From Gymnorhina tibicen (Eukaryota > Chordata > Aves > Passeriformes > Artamidae), in the NCBI GenBank assembly GCA_013399875.1, contig VXAZ01005695.1:372001-436000 (forward strand): a stretch of DNA of 64,000 nucleotides, read 5' to 3'. Made by a program: the position numbers and the translations under genes. The notes under the pieces are model-generated. The model had not been told where the DNA came from. It saw only the letters and a program-made list of their open reading frames with translations, and searched no databases. The first letter of the stretch is position 1, and the number at the start of each line of letters is the position of its first letter. Shown one piece after another: positions 38,613-51,318 of this stretch.

Positions 38613-40761
38613 AGTTCATGGCTATTTTCCCTCTAATACATGTTAGAAATTAAAAATAGAAATTTCCCAAACTAACATGTTACTACAGTGGTATGACAAC
38701 ATTAATCCTAAATGATGCAATTACCTTCCTAAACAAAAGGCAATAAAAACTTTATACTCCCTATTTTGCTGAGTGAATTAATGTGTAACTTGAAGTGTGG
38801 CTTAATTTTATTAACTTATTAATACTTTTAGGATAGTATTTTTAGGCACTAGAACTTTGGCACCCACCTCTCAAACTCTTTTGAAAAGAGTGCTACTGCT
38901 TTGGCAGCAAGCACAAGATTCTGTGTGATACACGAGGAAGGTACTTATGACTGCCCACAAAGGCAGGAGGATGAGACCAGAAATTCTGCCTTCACATAAC
39001 GTCCGAGTCCTGCCTCCATGCTTTTTTACATTTGCCTGACATGGAGACATAAAGCCAAAGAAAAGGTTAAGACCCATGTATGGCTCATCTTTGGTCTTCC
39101 AATTGAGCAACCCATGGAGACTGAGGTGCTCTCAGTCTACATATTCCTACTATCTTTATTATTTAGACTTCTTGCCATGCTTCTGTGCTCTCTGATCCAC
39201 TTTCAATTTATAAGAAGACTTTATTACAGCTTGTGTTTTCTGGAATTGCTGCCATAGACATGAAGATGGTGAAAGACTTGAGGAGTTAATTGTAGAAGCA
39301 GAATGGACAGAACTTTGCCCACTTCATTGGTGGTGGCAGCTTGTACCAAGGACACGCTTGAATACCTCAGACATCAGAAATGAAGAAGTCCTATTGCATC
39401 TTTCCAAAGCACTAACTTAATGAAGATGTGATCTTAGACCTACTCCAAGCTTCCTCCAAGTTTTGCTTTGTGAATTCTCTTCACATTAATTGCTGCAATG
39501 ACCACATTTTACATAGTATTTAATAAATACACATAAGAATCTGGAGTAAATAAAATTCATGACATAGATGTGTTTTGTTCAAGGCAGGACAGAACAGGAA
39601 CAGCAGAGAAAGATGAAAACAGAAGAAGGATTAAAAAAATGTAGTGGAGAACAAATCTCCCTGTTTTAAGTATCATCTTTTTCACTGCCTATTCTTCCCC
39701 ACTGTTTAATCGCTCTTAAAAGTTCCACTGCAATTCAGATTTCTGAGAACAGTTAAGATCTCATTCTTAGTCTTTTGCATAAGCACATTATTTTAATACT
39801 AATTTTCAAAAGATACAATCTCATTCAGCAAAGATTTGGTAAAGCTGCACAGAAAAGTATACTATTTTCACAACTGCAGTGCTGGGAATAGTGTGAAGGA
39901 AAAACTAGCAGTACTACAGCCCTCATTCAGAGAACAATTTGAAACCCCGTATCATTCTGGCTGTATGTTCACCTGGATCTCTGCATACTCATTGACACTT
40001 TTTTGGGGTAACACTCCATAATCTCTGATATCTCATGAAATCATAATACCCATAATACTGACTGCTAGACAAATTAATTGCTATCATTTGATTTCTCTCT
40101 TCAGCAGAGCAGATAAGGCAGAAAAAGAATATTTCAGAATATTTTCTACTGAACAGCTATTTTGACATCTCTCATTGTAAGCTTTGCATATGAAATTAAA
40201 AAAAAAAGGCATTTATTAAGTGATGGAATTTCCTCAAAACCCTATTGCTCAATTGAATGAAAACTTAAAATACATGACATCACTTGATGCCGTTTGAAAG
40301 ATCACTTTATATTTTTACAGCTTATGTCCAAAAAACCAGTTGCTTCTACAGTGTTATCTTTACATTTTATCGGTAGTCTAGTACAGGAAAATATTGGGAG
40401 AGACATTCAGTCATAAAAAATGCTGTATGAAGTTACCTTGGCTTACAACTCTTACTTCCTTAGAAAACTTTGAGAAGTTACAGCAATACAAGAATCCCTG
40501 TCACAGTCTGGTAATGAGAAAGCAATACTAAAAACCAGGAAGAACTGGTTGCTAAAAGGTTAGATCTTAATTAATTGCAAACATTTTACACACCTAACTT
40601 GATTCAGCTGTGAGGTATAATCCTAAAAATATGTATATTTAGCAATCAATATTTAAAGACGTCCCGAAGTTCTGTCAGCTGTTTTCCACCACCCTTTGTA
40701 CCTTTGAGATGTGTAATCATCTTCACAGTTATAACCAGGACTGAATGTTAAATGCTCTTAC

Positions 40762-41464
40762 CTGTACATTTGTAGTCTGAGGCGACTCCTTTAAGGCCAG
40801 CGTCAAACACTGATATTTCTACTTTTTGCTTTCTGTGGTGGCAGCTGAGGAGCACAGAGGGCTGTGATACAACCAGGTAGAGAAATGGCTGCAGCTCTAT
40901 GTCCCCAGTTCCCCTGCGCCCAGGCTGCCGTACAATAGTTATACCCAGGGCTTGTCGAGCAGATGATCTTGTGGAAGCGTGCAGACTTTCCAGGGACAGA
41001 AGACCCGTTTTTCTCCCAGCAGGCAGGGGAACATTACTGTTCAAAAGATCGTCTGCTGTGACAGAGGAGATGCATGGCTGACTGGGCTTCTTGGTATCAT
41101 GGCTGCTGCCTGAGACTGTTTCTGGAAGGTTCAAGGAGCTTTTACTTATCTTCTCACCATCTTTCTGATCTTGCACTGATTTTGATTTAGGTGAGGCAGT
41201 GCACAAGTAAGTCATCAATGAGATTCGACTTGCTGTAACAAAAATGTCAAAGGGAATGAAGTTGAGATTCTTGACGATGGAAGACTGGCGGGAAGGACGG
41301 GCAATGCGGTGCTGGCTGGTACCACTGTGCTGCTCGATCTGAATGATTCTGATCTTAACACTGTCGCTGCCAATTCCACTGTCCTGTGCCCCACTATAAC
41401 GGGAAGAAGTCTCAACTGTTCCTCCATCAGCCACATCCATCTTCTTCTGTTCTTGTTTGGAAAC
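40762..41464 (-). CDS. VPS13B: VPS13B large internal coding exon
   Basis: This 703-nt exon has a strong acceptor (pyrimidine-rich, ending TTTGCAG) and a consensus donor (ACAG/GTAAGA). It reads 234 codons plus one base, phase 0 to 1. The N-terminal third is polar and Ser-rich (about residues 1-65, including SGIGSDSVKIRIIQIEQHSG). It is followed by the conserved VPS13B block SSIVKNLNFIPFDIF and then a variable Lys/Ser/Asp linker. A second conserved block contains LHASTRSSARQALGITI and the tail KVEISVFDAGLKGVASDYK. These blocks match the human protein as I know it almost residue for residue, while the linkers differ, as expected for a bird orthologue. The alternation of hydrophobic beta strands with disordered loops fits the repeating beta-groove rod of VPS13 proteins. 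It is the longest exon in the window. Confidence 0.96.
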
Positions 41465-42619
41465 CTGCAAAGGAAAATGTTGTATTAACTTCTGATATCC
41501 ATATCCAAACTATTTCCATTTCAGTAACAGCAAAAAATCACTACATAAACATGATGTCAAAAAAGAGAATTATTAAAAAAAATCTGCCAAGTTAACTTTA
41601 ACACAGTAATCACTCATAAAAACACAGCAGGTGTCTGTTCCAATGAAATGATGACTCACAACAGCTGAAGAGCCAAAAAAATATGTGAAAGAGAAAAAGA
41701 AGAGCAAGCAGTAAGGATTTCTAGGCTTAAACAACAGTTAAAAAATTTAAACTCTTCATTTTAAAAACTCTAAAGAATTTATAAGAAATTTATCAATTAA
41801 TATAAACCATATAATTGTGAAATAACGTATTATAAATAAAAAGTCTAGTTAGAATTGTTTTCCAATTTTGAGCATTGATGTTTTAAAAAGTCACCTTTGT
41901 CACTAAAATTTTGTACTGTGATTAGATGAAATAGAACATAATATTAATCCACTATACAATCATAAAAAAACTAAATTGAAATTATAAACTGAAATGTATA
42001 AAAAATACTTTGTAGAAAAAATATTTTTCTTAAGAGTCATGGAAATGGCAGCTGCCTTATACAAAACACCAAAGTTAAAGGAAACATCAGAACTATCCAA
42101 AGACTGTCTCAGTGATGGGTATGAGTTCTTGGCTTACCAAGGCCACATAGGGTATTGGCAGTGACATTCACAGGGTTTCACATGAGAAATCACTGCATAT
42201 AGAAATATTTCAAAAAGAAAACATACACCACTGACAAACAAAGAGTGTTCCTTCTATCACACAAAATGCAAGAGTGAAATAAAAAGTGTCAAAGCTGTGT
42301 CCAGAGACCTTATAGTCTCAGCTCAAGAGACAGAGGTATCCCAAGGCAAAAAAGTACTTAAGGAAAAACCACTTTCAACACTGCTCATGAAACAAGCAGA
42401 AATCCTATCAAAAGCTTGAGGACAATGTGGGGAGCATATACTAAAATATGTGGCAAAAAAAAAATCTGCAAAAATTCAGTAATAATTGATATATGACTAA
42501 TTCCTCAGATTCATATGAAAGCTAGAGTCGTACATTCACCCTGTATAGCTTCCACAGTATAACTAACACTTCCATCTGTGCTGCTGCAGAAGAGTTTCTG
42601 CACTGCTCTGTACAGGAGC

Positions 42620-43360
42620 TAACAAAAGAAATTCCCAACTTGGTCAGATCCATGACCCATCCAGCCCAGTACACTGTTTTTGATAGCACCAGGAGGAAAC
42701 TCTCTTAAGAGATATCATAAACTCTGTCCACTTCCTACAATCTGTTCCTCTCCTCCTCCCCAGGCATCCACAGCTGTCGCATGTAGGACGCCAGGGGTAC
42801 ATCTTTGTGTGGTCATTTTAGTAACCATTTCTGGGCTTCTTGTCCATGAATTCATCCACTTCCTTTCTGAACACACTGACAGTGTCTGTTCTCCACAATG
42901 TTCAGGGGCAACAAGTTTCAATTTTTTTTGAAAAAATTGCTTTAAACCATCTCCTCCTAGCGACATTGCGTTCCCCCAGTCTTTTGCAGTATACAAATTG
43001 TTCAGGTCCATATTTCAGCTTCATTAGTGTTGTTACGACTTTGTAAACTGTGATCACAGCTCCCCGCAGCCTTCTCCTCTTCAGACAGAAATCCCAGCCT
43101 TTTTAGTCTCTCCTCACAAAGAAGGTGCTCCAGCACCTTTAATCTTTTTAGCTTTCTTTCTCTACTTCTGTAACTCCACTATGCACTTCTTGACTACTCT
43201 ACAAAGCACCCAAGAAGTGGAACCACTACAGTTCTCTCTAACAGTGAAATGCTGCCTTCTGTCTCGTTCTCCATCTCCAACCAGATGTCCAGTATTTTGC
43301 TGGGTTTTTTTTGTGACACTGCACATTGACTCAATGATTTAATTTCTTCATTCCAGGACC
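42620..43360 (-). mobile_element. Ancient CR1/L3-like LINE remnant, minus orientation
   Basis: The + strand follows the order of the reverse complement of old reptile/bird CR1-L3-type elements. It runs: a TCAGATCCATGACCCATCCA...CAGTACACTG segment, a CATGAATTCATCCACTTCCT segment, and CCACAATGTTCAGGGGCAAC. Then come an AGCCTTTTTAGTCTCTCCTC segment with GGTGCTCCAGCACC, and a CACTGCACATTGACTC segment. It is highly diverged and broken by insertions, so it is much older than the GATTCT-ended CR1 copies. The limits are approximate. Identification rests on motif order, not alignment. Confidence 0.72.
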
Positions 43361-46300
43361 TATTTCAATAATTTCTTCTTATCTTCTGCACCCTAATGCA
43401 TCTTCAAAAAGTGAAGTATGAACTAGGGCAAACAGTACCTTAACTACCTCTTCGAAAGAGAATAATTAATTAAAAATAAATAATTTATCAGCAACTTAAC
43501 TATAGGAATGAAGGGCAGTGAATTACTAAATTTCTTCAAATTTCTGTGGTCTTTATGCAGCAATATATTAGATTCTACATGTACTGCAGAAATTGGGTTA
43601 TGAGGGAGGTAAAGAAAAGCAGGCTTTTTAAACCTTTCTTTATATTGTGCTTTATGGAACAAAGGGAGTAATCCCCTCTCCTTTTCTTTAAAGGAATGAA
43701 CATACTAGAAAAAGTATTACAGAGGAAATCCTAAAACAGAACCATTAACTAGCTGAGATTTTCTTTGAAAAGGTTTTCGCCAGCTCTGGTTACAATCTTT
43801 TCAGATTCACTCATGTACATATTTTTCAAATAACCAATACAATTCTTTGTGGCTGTTTTCTATGGCAGACTCATATCACTGACTTGTAAATGTGATACCA
43901 TTTTTAATGCAGCCTCTGTAAAAATAACTAGAGAACCATTTTAATGAATCACTACATTGTGAGCCAAGAAATCCTCATTCCTCCTGATATCCTAGCAAAG
44001 TTAGGCTATTTACACCTCAGCCTCTCTACCTGGTAAACTATAAAGTGCTTCACCCATATCCTGCACCGATGGCACTTTCAAAATTGGTACAGATGGTTTC
44101 ATTGCTCATGTATTGAGGGCAAGCAGAAGGCAGAAAGGATGGAGCTGTGAAAAAATCTTGCTGTATCATTTCATGGAAATGCTGCCTGAAATGAAGTTGA
44201 GAGCAGATGCTGCTAAACCCAGCAATTTTTAATTGCTACACAGACATCAGTTGAGTCTGATGAAAAAATATTTTCAGAAAGCATGATTCAGTGGTGAATG
44301 ACATTCTTATGGTTACTACGCGGTATTCTCTTGTTCTCCTCTATGCAGCAGAAATTTCTGCAGTTACCTGACATTTAGGTTATGCATGACTTGGCCAGAG
44401 GAGATGAAAATATGGTGTCATCCACTAAGTGGCAACCTTCCAGGGAGAAAAGCATTGCATGTGTATGACCAAGTAGAGGGAGAAATCACAGTACTTCTGG
44501 TTTCTGAATGGATCCTCTCTTCTCACACCTAAACAGATTTGAATTGAAGCCTAATTGTTTCCCCCTGCCTCTTTTTATAATTAAGTATTCATTAAATGTT
44601 CTGGTCTATGCAAAGCACCTCAAGGAAGGTAAGAAAGTAGCTCTGCCTCCATCCCCAGTCAGACTATAGGTTCTCCACACAGACTGCTGCAAGGGTGCTA
44701 ATTGGTCCCAACTGCCGAGTTTCCTGTTATGTGGACATTTGACTACAGAAACTTTACTGAGACCCCAAATCAATTCATGCAGGTCACTGAACAGCACACA
44801 GAAGGCAATTTCTGCTCAGTATTAAGCAGTATGGAATATGAACCAGTGCCCAAAAGGTGAAAGACACCATATCCTATTACGGTTTTCCATGCCACCCGGT
44901 TCCACAATGAAACTTTGACTTATGTATGGTCTTACCACATATATTATAAAGGCTGAAACATGTGAGTAATGATTTGCAAGACAGCTGTATATAACACAAC
45001 CGAGTACAAAAGAAAAGTGAAGAAGTATCACTGGAACTTGCATCAATTTCAGCTCAGTAGAGCATCAAGCCTTCCAACAATGTTTCACAGTTAACCTGAA
45101 GATATGCCTAGTTAATAAACTTGGGAAGCATTTAGGTATTCCTCTAATGGGATAAGGAGATGAGAGGGAATGAGTCTCAGTATAACAACTCTAAAAAGAT
45201 TCTTTGCTGTATTATGGAATAAATGGGCCAATGCTTTAAAGATGTTAAGAACAGCAATATTATCTTGCTGTTAGCAAATGTAATGGTAACATTTATCATT
45301 GGGCTGTATTATATCAATTCTCTTACTCTTTACATAACCCATTTAAAATGAACAATAAAAGTTTTCTTTAATTAGCTACTGGTGTGCATTAACATGATCA
45401 TGATTAAACCATAAAAACCAATCGTACATTACTCTGGTCCCCTATCCCATGTGTTTTAAATTGTTTTAGTTGAAAATGTACTTTGAGTCCCTTTTAAAAG
45501 TTCGACCTTCTGCTTTCAGAGAATTAAATGCATATTACTATAGTGGAGAAGATAATGTTTCAGACCTCCAGGCATATATTAAACACACTGGCAGCACATT
45601 AGACAAAATGCTTTACTTATTAGATACTTCCTATTCTAAACAGTGTCATCAAAGGCTAAAAACAAAATCCATATAAAAGCTGCACAATGCTTCCACACAG
45701 AACCTGTGCCAAAATCCCTGTACTTTCCAGCTAATGAGGAAAGGATGTGTACTCTTAACATATGAATGTAAGATTTTCCAAGCAGTCACTTTAGGAAACA
45801 GGACTATTGATTCCACATGGCTTATGTTAAATGAAACTGTATTGGTAAAATAACCTTTAAGATATTTGGCATGATAACTATAATTAAACAGTATTCAAAG
45901 GAATAAAACAAAAGGGAATTTGGTTCCACAATGGCTAATTAAAATAAAATGAAAAAACACAGCATGTCATCTATCAAGATAAATTGTTATTGTTTAAGAA
46001 CTATTTAAATACTGTTAAAATATACTTTTAGATAAAATCTGAAAGGACTGGAAAAATATTTGTGGTTTAAAAATGGATAGTTTGGTGAAGAAAAAAGTAT
46101 AGGACGCTGAAATTTTAAGCTGAGATAATAGCTTTAAAGCTTTGAGCATAACCAGATGGTACTTAAATCAGAGGTATTCTACAGTTTCACTGTCAGAATA
46201 AGTTGCAATATGGAAAGGTTTTCAATAGCTAGAAAAAACACATCAAGATGGTAGTTTACTTCTTAGATCACTTCAGTGCATTTTCTTGTCCTTTCACAGT

Positions 46301-48490
46301 TATATGTCCTATCAATACTACACACCATAGAAAAGGTGTTGAAAGCTACACTAGTAGCTGGGGAACTGTGGTTAATTCTTCCTTTTCATGTGTTGAGATA
46401 GGTAACTTGACTAACTTAACCTCTTGAGTTCACTAGGGCATATGGCACATATATCTATCAAGAGAAAGGGCATGGAAATGGCATATCCTGTAGAACACAC
46501 ACAGGTAAGTACATCATAAAATCAAGAATCAATAAACAGATTTGCTTTTCAGAATTGGCAACCAGTGCCATTTAAGGTCACAGCAATTTTAACCAGGTTA
46601 AGTCTTATTTATCTTCCATTTCTGATCACAGTATATAGATGGTAGAGACATCTTCAAAGTTTTCACTCCATAAAGAACAGGAATAAAATCATCAAGGTAA
46701 ACACACAACCTAATACTTTAGACCAATAATTAACACATTTTCCAAATAAAAGAGAAGCATTTTACAACAACTGGCAGAAATGCCACGTTGTATTTCTTAA
46801 TCTCTCAAGAATTTTCAACAGTAACAAATGTAAGCATGTGCAAATTTCACTATAAACATTTGTATGTTCTTTTTCTGGTACTTGACAGAATAACTCCTTA
46901 ATTAATAGAATAATTGTAAGCAATATAATCTTTGGAAGTGCAGCCGCTCTAGAGGAAAAGCATCTGCATCTGCATATTTTTTCCAGCTTCTCATATTAAT
47001 TATGGCTATATAATGACACTATTGAAGTAAAATTTCCAGTCATTTCTTTACTCTGATCAAAACCCTTCAGCCAATCATGAGCTCATGCTTCACATTACAT
47101 AAGTTACGGAAAGACTCACAAGTGTGAAACCACAAAATCAAAGTGCCAATCACATCTGCTCCATCACTGTTGCATGTGACCTAGTTTTATTTCTTTTGCT
47201 AAAAAGTATTAATATTTACATGGAAATAAAAATCTTGCTTACTGGACAAAGTAAGTTACAGAAAAGGAATATGCTCCATTTTTGTTTTCTGTTGTGCTTA
47301 AACTGGAATTACAAAGATAACACAGGATAATTTCTTCCTTTGTTTTAAGTACTTCATCTACTGTATCAAAAAGTTTCCAACAATTTAGAAATTTAGTTAA
47401 TGTATCATTGTTACCTAAAAGACCTTTTTTTGCCACATTGCTCTACTGAACACTATAACTAAAACAGTTTTATTTTGTTTTGTGTATGAGTTATATGATT
47501 GAATTTAATTCTGACCATTATCAAAATTATTTTGCAAATTGACATATTAATTTCACATGGAAAATATAATGAAAGACACACATACAAACATATTTGACTG
47601 CTAAATTATGTCCTCCAGTCTAATAAAGTTCTAAATTAAAACTTCAATCCTACAATTAAATCTGGACAGATTGCTTCTACATGTATCAACCCAACTGCAG
47701 AAAGAGTCTTTTATAACATGAATCTAAAGCTGTCCTCCAAAAGGGAACTATTAAATCAAGCCAAAATGAGGCAACAAAAATAGCAGAGATGTCTGAAGTA
47801 GTTTATTTCATAAAAGTCAAATGGGTTTTTTTCCTCTAAGGAGTTTTCTTTGTAAGCAGAATTTGTTGCAAAACAAATGATGCCAATTTGAAGTGTAACT
47901 GTGTATATGAGCTTCTGGATGTACAGATTACTTCAGATGGGAATTGTCGTTTTCACAATACTGCAGGAATTACGTGCAAGTTGTGATGGCAAGGAGCAAT
48001 ACAAACTCAGTTTCTTCGTGCACTGTTTTCCCAGCTCTTCAAAAGTAAAGAGGCTACATCCTGTTAAACACTGATGCAAATATTCATAAATCAAAGCTGT
48101 GTTAAATGTTCCAACTGTAACATGGATATGCAAGTGCTAAATCCTTTCTAACGCCAACCAAATTACTTTTTTTCATCTTAATACAAACAATATGTTTATT
48201 TTGCTACCCTATGAAGGCCAGTAAGAAACTTGTGTTAAATTTTTTTTTCTTTCCAAATATGGGCTTTCAATTTAAAAAGACCAAGCTGGAATATGGCAGA
48301 GTTCTTTTTTTCACAGTATTTTTTTAATTAACAGTTTTACTAAAAGCATTAGCCTTTTTTGTGTTATTTTTTCAAATTTAAATTCAAATTTTAAATTCAT
48401 ATCTTTGCTCTTATACAAAAAAAATTGCTTTAAAATACATATGCATATTTATTTTAGACATGGTGAGGGTTTGCTCAATTTTGTCTGTTG

Positions 48491-48572
48491 TTTTCTGATT
48501 TTTTTGTGGTTTTTTTTGTTTGGTTTTGTTTGTTTGTTTTTGGTTTGTGTGGGTTTTTTGGTGGGGGGGTTC
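48491..48572. repeat. T/G-rich low-complexity tract
   Basis: T runs are interrupted by GG and TTTG units, ending in GTGTGGG, a T run and GGTGGGGGGG. It lies about 120 bp upstream of the CR1 at 48690. It is low complexity, with four G-runs of uneven length. Confidence 0.8.
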
Positions 48573-48689
48573 TGGCTAAAGCCAAGAAACAGCATTTTCC
48601 CATGGAAGTCTGCTTGCATATTTCATTTGGACATTTTCAAAAGCAGTAGTTGAAACTTCACCTTGATTTTGCACACGTACTTATGGCAC

Positions 48690-49318
48690 ATACAGGACAA
48701 CCGCAGGACCAGACCTAGCCAGCAGAGGTTTAGGAAAGGCAGATCCTGCCTGACCAAGCTGATCTCCTTTTATGACCAGGCGACCTGCTGTCCCAGGACA
48801 CCTGCCCAGTGAAGGCCATCAATTTAGTCTACCTGGACTTCTGCAAGAAGACATTGAGGTGCTGGAGGGCGTCCAGAGAAGGGCAACAGAGCTGGTGAAG
48901 GGTCTAGAGAGTAAATTCTACAGGGAGTGGCTGAAGGAGGTGGGTTTGTTTAGTCTGGAGAAGAGGGGGCTCAGGGGAAATCTTATTGCTCTCTACACAT
49001 GCCTATAGGGATTGTAGCAAGGTGGGGGTTGGCCTCTTCTCCCAGGCAAACAGCGAAAGTGCAAGAGAACACGGTCTCAAGCTCTGCCAGACGAGGTTCG
49101 GTTTGGGCACTAGGAAGAATTTCTCTGCTAAAACTGTGCTTATGCATTGGAATGGGCTGCCCAGGGAAATGGCGGAGTCACCATCCCTGAAGGTGTTCAA
49201 GAAACAACTACACGTGGCACTTAGTACTGTGGTTTAGTTGGCATGGTGGTGTTTGGTCAAAGGTTGGACTCAATGACTTAGAAGTCTTTTCCTACCTTAT
49301 TGATTCTACGATTCTAGG
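48690..49318 (+). mobile_element. CR1 LINE fragment with internal deletion
   Basis: The 5' part (to about 48845) matches the CR1 region with AGGTTTAGGAAAGGCAGATC and GTCTACCTGGACTTCTGCAA. It then jumps straight to the ACATTGAGGTGCTGGAGG segment, which in intact CR1 lies several hundred bases further on. The remainder runs through the TCAGGGGAAATCTTATTGCT segment to a 3' end with GGTTGGACTCAATGA and GATTCTACGATTCTAG. It has decayed ORF pieces, is antisense to VPS13B, and has the same 3' end type as the copies at 20900 and 23834. Confidence 0.9.
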
Positions 49319-50868
49319 ACATTCTCTAACATTTCAGTATCAGACTAATTTTGCCAATCTCAGTTTTGGGTCACATTTCCATGCAGTTTAAATAGTTTAA
49401 TAATATTAAATATGGGAATATCAGAAATATCATGCACTGTTATGACTTCCAAACATGGGAAGTTTAACAAAGTTATTTACTCCCGTTGGAGTAAATTGGA
49501 ATATCCTCCCATTGACTAATATTGATCATTCTGTAAAATAAATTAAAAGAAGCAGAAGGAAAATGCCAAATACCCTGGCAATAATTCAAACCAGAATTCA
49601 ACAAAGCCTCAAAAGATAAATTTAGGCATCATTTTCTAAGAGAGGATGAATATTGTTTATGAACAATAAAAAGTCATTATTGTAAAGTGGTAAAGTAACT
49701 TAGTAATTGACTTTCATAATACAGACTCTATCTTCAGCCTCTTAAATGAGTAACTGTATAGTTAAATGAACTATTCCCAGAATCAAATGGTACAATCTTT
49801 TTCTCATTATATATTAGATACTTTATCCATTTTGAGCATTTTAAAGGCAATTAAAATAACTAAATCCACAGGAGATTAAAAGATTTCATGTACAGATGCT
49901 GCCCAACTAAACAAACTTCATTCTACATTATTTCCAGTAATGTAAGTCAGACTGAGTCAGACTACATGCCACAAACAGAAAAATCCACAGTGCAGGTGTC
50001 TCCAGTGAGAAATATCCAACTGCTGGCAAACTACTACTCACTGAAACATGTGCTGGGATCTTGAGTGTCTCAGGTTTTAGAGCTGCTAGATGTCTGGAAA
50101 ATTATCCTTCTGTACCTTAGTGCCTTTCCCCCCCGCCCCTAGATTACTACGTCTCACTTGTATCAACTTGTACCTAAACTGATCTTTGACTAAATCATGT
50201 TTCAATTTGTTGAGAATATTTTAAAGACTACCTGAGGAAATGAAGCCCATAAAATGGCATGCAAATTAAAAACTACAAAAGTAGGAATTCCAGAGTATGG
50301 TTTTTCGGTAACAAGGCCATGACAAAATATCCCCATTTGTAGCAAGTTGTTTGTCTCAGCCTTGGTGTAAAATTCCTTGCCAGACTGAATTTGTGTCTCC
50401 TCATCTCTGCCTTATATGACAGTAAAACAGCCAGTTAAGGGTCTTGAAGCATCCAAAAAAAATAATCCCAGGAAGAAAAAACAACAAGCCAACCAACCAA
50501 AAAACCTGAGAAAAAATGCACTTGTTTTTTTGGCCTGTTCTGTTTCCTTCTCTGGTTCATTGTACAATACAAAGCAGTGAAAGAAAAGTACAGACTGTGG
50601 CAGCTCATCTTGGATTAAGTCTCAAAATCGCATCCTAAATTGTGCCCACTGAACTTGTTTAAAACAGTTAAAATAAAGAAAAGAATCATGGCACTGGAGC
50701 AGGAAAGAAAGGTCCAAAAGAGGACCCCTGCAAGCCCCCCTCAGGAGTGGGTGACACACGGAGCTGCATCTTCAGGCTTCTCCGACTGATCAGGCCTGGC
50801 AGTTTTCCAGCTCCCTCAGTCTCTCGGTGCTGAGAGGCTGCTTCAAAGCACCCAGCACTCGAATCATG

Positions 50869-50872
50869 CTGA
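50869..50872. repeat. Target-site duplication, left copy
   Basis: CTGA immediately precedes the LTR start and is repeated at 51315-51318 just after its end. Confidence 0.75.
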
Positions 50873-51149
50873 TGATGCCTCAGGATTTTAGCTTTTATGT
50901 TTTTTGTATATTTGTAGTTCTGCAATTCTTTGGTGTGTAACTCTAAACACATAGCCTGTTAGCTAGTGTTCTCCCATTTTGGTCAGACAAAACAATTCCT
51001 CTCTAGGCCTGAAACTCAGGGACACCTAGCTGTCTCAGGCCCCAAGAAATGTAAACAACAATGAGTTGGGGGGGAGCAAACTTGGGGTGACTTCATTATC
51101 TGAAGTTGCAGTTGGAGGATTAACCCCCAATATGCAAATGGACCAAACT

Positions 51150-51157
51150 TATAAAAG
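51150..51157 (+). promoter_or_regulatory. TATA box of the solo LTR
   Basis: TATAAAAG lies in the second half of the LTR, about 95 bases before the polyadenylation signal. This is the expected position for the U3 core promoter. If still active it would start transcription on the + strand, antisense to VPS13B. Activity is inferred, not shown. Confidence 0.6.
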
Positions 51158-51242
51158 TATGAAAACCTGTGACCCGGTTGTCCATTTTTGGGTGTAGCTC
51201 CCAGGTGGGCTTCATCTGCCCTAATGTACCAAGAGGCCCTTC

Positions 51243-51248
51243 AATAAA
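51243..51248 (+). terminator. LTR polyadenylation signal
   Basis: AATAAA lies downstream of the LTR TATA box and about 70 bases before the LTR end. A T-rich stretch follows, as in retroviral R-U5 regions. Confidence 0.6.
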
Positions 51249-51314
51249 TATAACTCCTTTTTATTCTCTTAATTTTGTCTAGCCTCTGTTTTTAGGTAGT
51301 CCCACAAGGCATCA

Positions 51315-51318
51315 CTGA
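51315..51318. repeat. Target-site duplication, right copy
   Basis: CTGA immediately follows the LTR terminus AGGCATCA and matches 50869-50872. Confidence 0.75.

Larger units (their letters stand above)
31564..40761 (-). other. VPS13B: VPS13B intron, about 9.2 kb
   Basis: The intron holds microsatellites near 33015, 36020 and 38563, a very old CR1-like 3' end near 34480-34632, and an unassigned GC-rich patch at about 35285-35420. The rest is AT-rich and without recognisable features. Confidence 0.86.
50873..51314 (+). mobile_element. Solo LTR of an endogenous retrovirus, 442 bp
   Basis: The element starts TGATGCCT and ends AGGCATCA, a perfect 8-bp inverted terminal repeat with the canonical TG...CA. 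It is flanked on both sides by CTGA (50869-50872 and 51315-51318), a 4-bp target-site duplication. Inside, on the + strand, are a TATAAAAG box (51150), an AATAAA polyadenylation signal (51243) and a T-rich U5-like tail, in the order U3-R-U5. No gag, pol or env sequence adjoins it, so recombination between two LTRs probably removed the interior. A 4-bp duplication is typical of ERV1-type (gammaretrovirus-like) integration. The LTR is antisense to VPS13B. Family naming needs a repeat library. Confidence 0.88.

Noticed and set aside
19228..41464. Intronic microRNAs miR-599 and miR-875, which lie in VPS13B in human
   Set aside because: I looked by eye for the mature sequences and their complements through the window and found no match. 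They are probably in another intron outside it.
50686..50952. 88-codon minus ORF next to and into the LTR
   Set aside because: It crosses the LTR boundary, so it cannot be an old conserved frame. Its GC-rich part at 50690-50868 is outside the LTR and I could not identify it.
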